DNA from: Sporobacter sp963663605
GTDB taxonomy: Bacteria > Bacillota > Clostridia > Oscillospirales > Oscillospiraceae
NCBI GenBank assembly: GCA_963663605.2
Contig: CAXXVF010000002.1
Span: 2,666,001-2,730,000, forward strand
Direction: 5' to 3'
Length of the DNA stretch: 64,000 bases
Position 1 is the first letter of the stretch. Each line of letters opens with the position of its first letter. A program made the translations under genes and the position numbers. Positions 61,744 to 64,000 of the stretch are shown here, piece after piece. The notes below the pieces were generated by a model, which searched no databases, had not been told where the DNA came from, and saw only the letters and a list, made by a program, of their open reading frames with translations.

Positions 61744-62292
61744 ATGAACATTGCGGTAATCTCATACTCGCTCACAGGGAACAACGATGCCCTGGCCAAA
61801 AGCATAGCCGGAAAATTATCCGTTGAGCATATTAGTGTAACGGAAACCAAAAACCGTAAGACGGGTGCGATTATAGCGGATCTGCTATTCAACAGAACGC
61901 CAAAAGTGCTGCCGTCGGCGGCCGATCTGGGCAGTTATGACTATGTCCTGCTTATCGGACCGATCTGGATTGGGGAGATTGCAACGCCGCTGCGCGCATA
62001 TCTGAAACAATTGAAGGAAGAGCCCTGCCGATACGGCTTTGTTTCAATCAGCGGCGGCGCGGACGGGCCGAACCCAAAGCTTGAAAACGAGCTTATTAAA
62101 CGCACGGGCAAAAAACCCGACGCGCTCATTGACCTGCATATCGCCGACCTGCTGCCGCCCGAGCCGAAGCCTGAAAGAAAAGATACATCGGCATATAAGC
62201 TGAGCGACGGCGACGTTGATAAACTGACGAACACCGTTGTCACAACACTCGAAGATTCAATCGGAAACGCGCTGCTGCAGGCAGAAAAATGA
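61744..62292 (+). CDS. Flavodoxin-like protein
   Basis: 182 residues. FMN-binding SYSLTGNNDALA near 7-18 and IGPIWIGEIATPLRAYL near 75-91. Third gene of the TetR operon. Likely an electron carrier or small reductase working with the first gene. Confidence 0.85.
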   Translation: MNIAVISYSLTGNNDALAKSIAGKLSVEHISVTETKNRKTGAIIADLLFNRTPKVLPSAADLGSYDYVLLIGPIWIGEIATPLRAYLKQLKEEPCRYGFVSISGGADGPNPKLENELIKRTGKKPDALIDLHIADLLPPEPKPERKDTSAYKLSDGDVDKLTNTVVTTLEDSIGNALLQAEK

Positions 62293-62300
62293 ATGAAACA

Positions 62301-62339
62301 AAAAACATCTGCGACGTATAAATACGCAGATGTTTTTTT
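62301..62339. terminator. Terminator between flavodoxin and ltaE
   Basis: AACATCTGCG and CGCAGATGTT pair, with A's on the left and seven T's on the right; it lies between convergent genes. Confidence 0.9.
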
Positions 62340-62367
62340 ATATAAGGAAAAAACTCGCCGGGTTCCC

Positions 62368-63402
62368 TCAATTGTTTGCGATATCGTTTGTCAGCGCGCG
62401 CACATCGTCCGGATCGGTCGCCCAGCTGGTGCAGAAACGCACGGCGCTGTGGTCTTCGTCTGTTTTCTGCCACAATTCAAAACTATATTTTGTTCGCAGT
62501 TTTTCAATAATGCTGTCGGGCAGAATCGGGAACTGCTGATTGGTTGGCGAGTCGACCAAGAACGGATAGCCTTTTTCGATGAATGCGTTTTTTATCTTCA
62601 ATGCCAGCGCGTTGGCATGACGTGCCATGTCAAAGTACAGATTGTCTTCAAGCAGTGTGATAAACTGCAGGCCCAGAAGCCGTCCTTTTGCGAGCATCCC
62701 GCCCTTTTGCTTGAGGATGTATCGGAAGTCCGTCTTGAGCGCGTCGTTCGTGATGATAAGCGCTTCCCCGAAAAGCATACCGTTTTTGGTGCCGCCGATA
62801 TAAAACACGTCGCACAATTGCGCGATTGCCGGCAGGTCAAGGTCGTTTCCGGCGGACCCAAGCGCATACCCCAGGCGTGCGCCGTCCATATAGAGTATCA
62901 GGCCGTTTGAGCGGCATATGCGGCTGATGGCGGTGAGCTCATCTTTTGTATAAATGGTTCCCATTTCAGTCGGATTCGATATATATACCAGCTTCGGCTG
63001 AACGGTATGCTCCCGGACCTCGTCTTCGTAATGCGACACATATATGTCCCGTATCTGAGCGGCGGTGATTTTTCCGTCGGAGCTCGGCATGGCGAGGACC
63101 TTGTGGCCGGTCGCTTCTATGGCGCCGCCCTCGTGCGTGTTGATATGGCCGGAGTCGGCGGCAATAACGCCCTGATGCGGGCGCAGGCAGGCCGAGATGA
63201 CGGTCAGATTTGTCTGCGTCCCGCCGACGAGAAAATGCACGTCGGCGCCGGGCTGCCGGCAGAGGTCTTTGATGAGCGATGCAGCCTTTTCACAATACCG
63301 GTCGCAGCCGTAGCCCTCCGTCTGTTCCATGTTCGTTTCGAGCAATTTATTCAGGATTTTTGGATGTGCGCCTTCGCCGTAGTCACTGTTAAAGCGTATC
63401 AT
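62368..63402 (-). CDS. ltaE: Low-specificity threonine aldolase
   Basis: 344 residues, PLP fold type I. Cleaves L-threonine or allo-threonine to glycine and acetaldehyde. The PLP lysine is in YIGGTKNG; the DGARLGYAL and FLVGGTQTNL motifs bind the cofactor. Start at 63402 with GGAGGGATATA upstream; the longer frame from 63432 has no site. A related beta-eliminating lyase is a less likely reading. Confidence 0.88.
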   Translation of the reverse strand: MIRFNSDYGEGAHPKILNKLLETNMEQTEGYGCDRYCEKAASLIKDLCRQPGADVHFLVGGTQTNLTVISACLRPHQGVIAADSGHINTHEGGAIEATGHKVLAMPSSDGKITAAQIRDIYVSHYEDEVREHTVQPKLVYISNPTEMGTIYTKDELTAISRICRSNGLILYMDGARLGYALGSAGNDLDLPAIAQLCDVFYIGGTKNGMLFGEALIITNDALKTDFRYILKQKGGMLAKGRLLGLQFITLLEDNLYFDMARHANALALKIKNAFIEKGYPFLVDSPTNQQFPILPDSIIEKLRTKYSFELWQKTDEDHSAVRFCTSWATDPDDVRALTNDIANN

Positions 63403-63430
63403 TATATCCCTCCGTGGTGGATTTTTATAC

Positions 63431-63472
63431 AAAAAACGTCCGTATTATAAGAATGGTGTTACGGACGCTTTT
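63431..63472. terminator. Hairpin in the leader of ltaE
   Basis: CGTCCGTA and TACGGACG pair, with T runs on both strands (stronger on the minus strand). It lies 30 bp upstream of ltaE, so on that strand it may act as an attenuator of ltaE. Confidence 0.5.
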
Positions 63473-63602
63473 AATATACACCGAATAATCAGAAAAATAA
63501 AGCGCCGCAATTTGTAAAAGATATATTAAACGGTTACGGCAGCATGTAAAAAAAGGTATAATATATATATTAAATACATTGTTTCCGTAAGGAGGGTTGA
63601 CG

Positions 63603-64000
63603 GTGACGGACAAAACATATGCGGTCACAGGCATGACGTGCGCGGCCTGTTCCTCCGCCGTTAAAAAAGCAGTCTCGAAGCTGGACGGCGTAGAGAGCGG
63701 TGATGTAAATCTGGCAACGGAAAAACTGAATATCATATTTGATGAAGAAAAAACGTCGTTTGACGATCTAAAAAAAGCTGTTAAGGACGCCGGGTATGGT
63801 CTGCTGGATGAAACCCCCGTCAAAACGGCCGAGCTGGGCATTGAGGGAATGACGTGCGCGGCGTGCTCGGCAGCCGTGGAGCGGGTGACAAAGAAGCTTG
63901 ACGGCGTGAAGAGCGCGGCCGTCAACCTGACGACGAACAAAGGCGTCTTTGAGTATGACCCATCAAAGGTCAAACTCTCCGAGATCAAGGCGGCCGTGGA
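63603..64000 (+). CDS. copA: Copper-translocating P-type ATPase, N-terminal metal-binding domains (runs off right edge)
   Basis: Only the first 132 residues are visible. They hold two heavy-metal-associated domains, each with GMTCAAC (residues about 10-16 and 83-89). This tandem is typical of CopA copper exporters. GTG start with AAGGAGGG nine or so nt upstream. The catalytic P-type ATPase part lies outside the window. Confidence 0.85.
   Translation, partial: MTDKTYAVTGMTCAACSSAVKKAVSKLDGVESGDVNLATEKLNIIFDEEKTSFDDLKKAVKDAGYGLLDETPVKTAELGIEGMTCAACSAAVERVTKKLDGVKSAAVNLTTNKGVFEYDPSKVKLSEIKAAV

Noticed and set aside
1..64000. CRISPR arrays, tRNA or rRNA genes, prophage
   Set aside because: No regularly spaced direct repeats, no cloverleaf with CCA-proximal signature, and no phage or transposase-like protein was seen on either strand.

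Overview
The window looks like the chromosome of a spore-forming anaerobic Firmicute, most likely a clostridium. It carries spoVT with a sigma-G-like promoter, a long-form hpf, an S-layer-homology wall protein, a glycyl-radical enzyme, many oxygen-sensitive Fe-S and molybdenum enzymes, and strong AGGAGG ribosome sites with Gram-positive intrinsic terminators. No rRNA, tRNA, CRISPR array, transposase or phage gene was seen. The organism is inferred; nothing in the window names it.

The centre (about 7.1-31 kb) is a gene set for anaerobic breakdown of trihydroxybenzenes (pyrogallol, phloroglucinol, probably from gallate). A plus-strand block holds a pyrogallol-phloroglucinol transhydroxylase (molybdopterin large subunit plus Fe-S small subunit), a thiolase and an SDR matching phloroglucinol reductase. 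A second plus-strand block holds a cyclase-family hydrolase (dihydrophloroglucinol cyclohydrolase), a 3-hydroxyacyl-CoA-dehydrogenase-like enzyme (3-hydroxy-5-oxohexanoate dehydrogenase), a BKACE-family enzyme (triacetate/acetoacetate lyase) and a sodium:solute symporter. A MerR-type regulator lies between the blocks. Both blocks are preceded by nearly identical promoters with the 19-bp -35/-10 spacer and dyad typical of MerR control, which links them as one regulon. Read together, pyrogallol is isomerised to phloroglucinol, reduced, ring-opened, oxidised and cleaved to acetoacetate and acetoacetyl-CoA, which thiolase converts to acetyl-CoA.

On the opposite strand (7.2-17.4 kb) lie three more large-subunit paralogs of a distinct subclade, two almost identical small-subunit genes, and the decayed remnant of a further large subunit. 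Their substrates are unknown. They are the most likely place for undescribed phenol chemistry. mobA, mobB and an ABC importer behind a candidate molybdenum-cofactor riboswitch (45.5-48.7 kb) fit the heavy need for molybdenum.

Left flank (0-7 kb): partial thrS without a TGS domain, an HtrA protease, a thiolase, mobA, a cupin and a transglutaminase/SLH protein. Right-centre (31-45 kb) is mostly housekeeping: VanZ, a CapE-like sugar dehydratase, spoVT, a two-component system, a TipA-like MerR, hpf, an orphan fumarase alpha subunit, nfo, a Nudix hydrolase, an acyltransferase, a stand-alone FAD reductase, two small proteins and a WYL regulator. 48.8-52.7 kb is a PadR/DUF2812 operon with one frameshifted member. 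52.9-60.1 kb has an orphan glycyl-radical enzyme, a cytosolic reductive-dehalogenase-like corrinoid protein, a CsoR/RcnR-type repressor and a CbiMN-Q-O cobalt importer. The right end has a TetR-controlled flavoprotein operon, ltaE and the start of a copper P-type ATPase.
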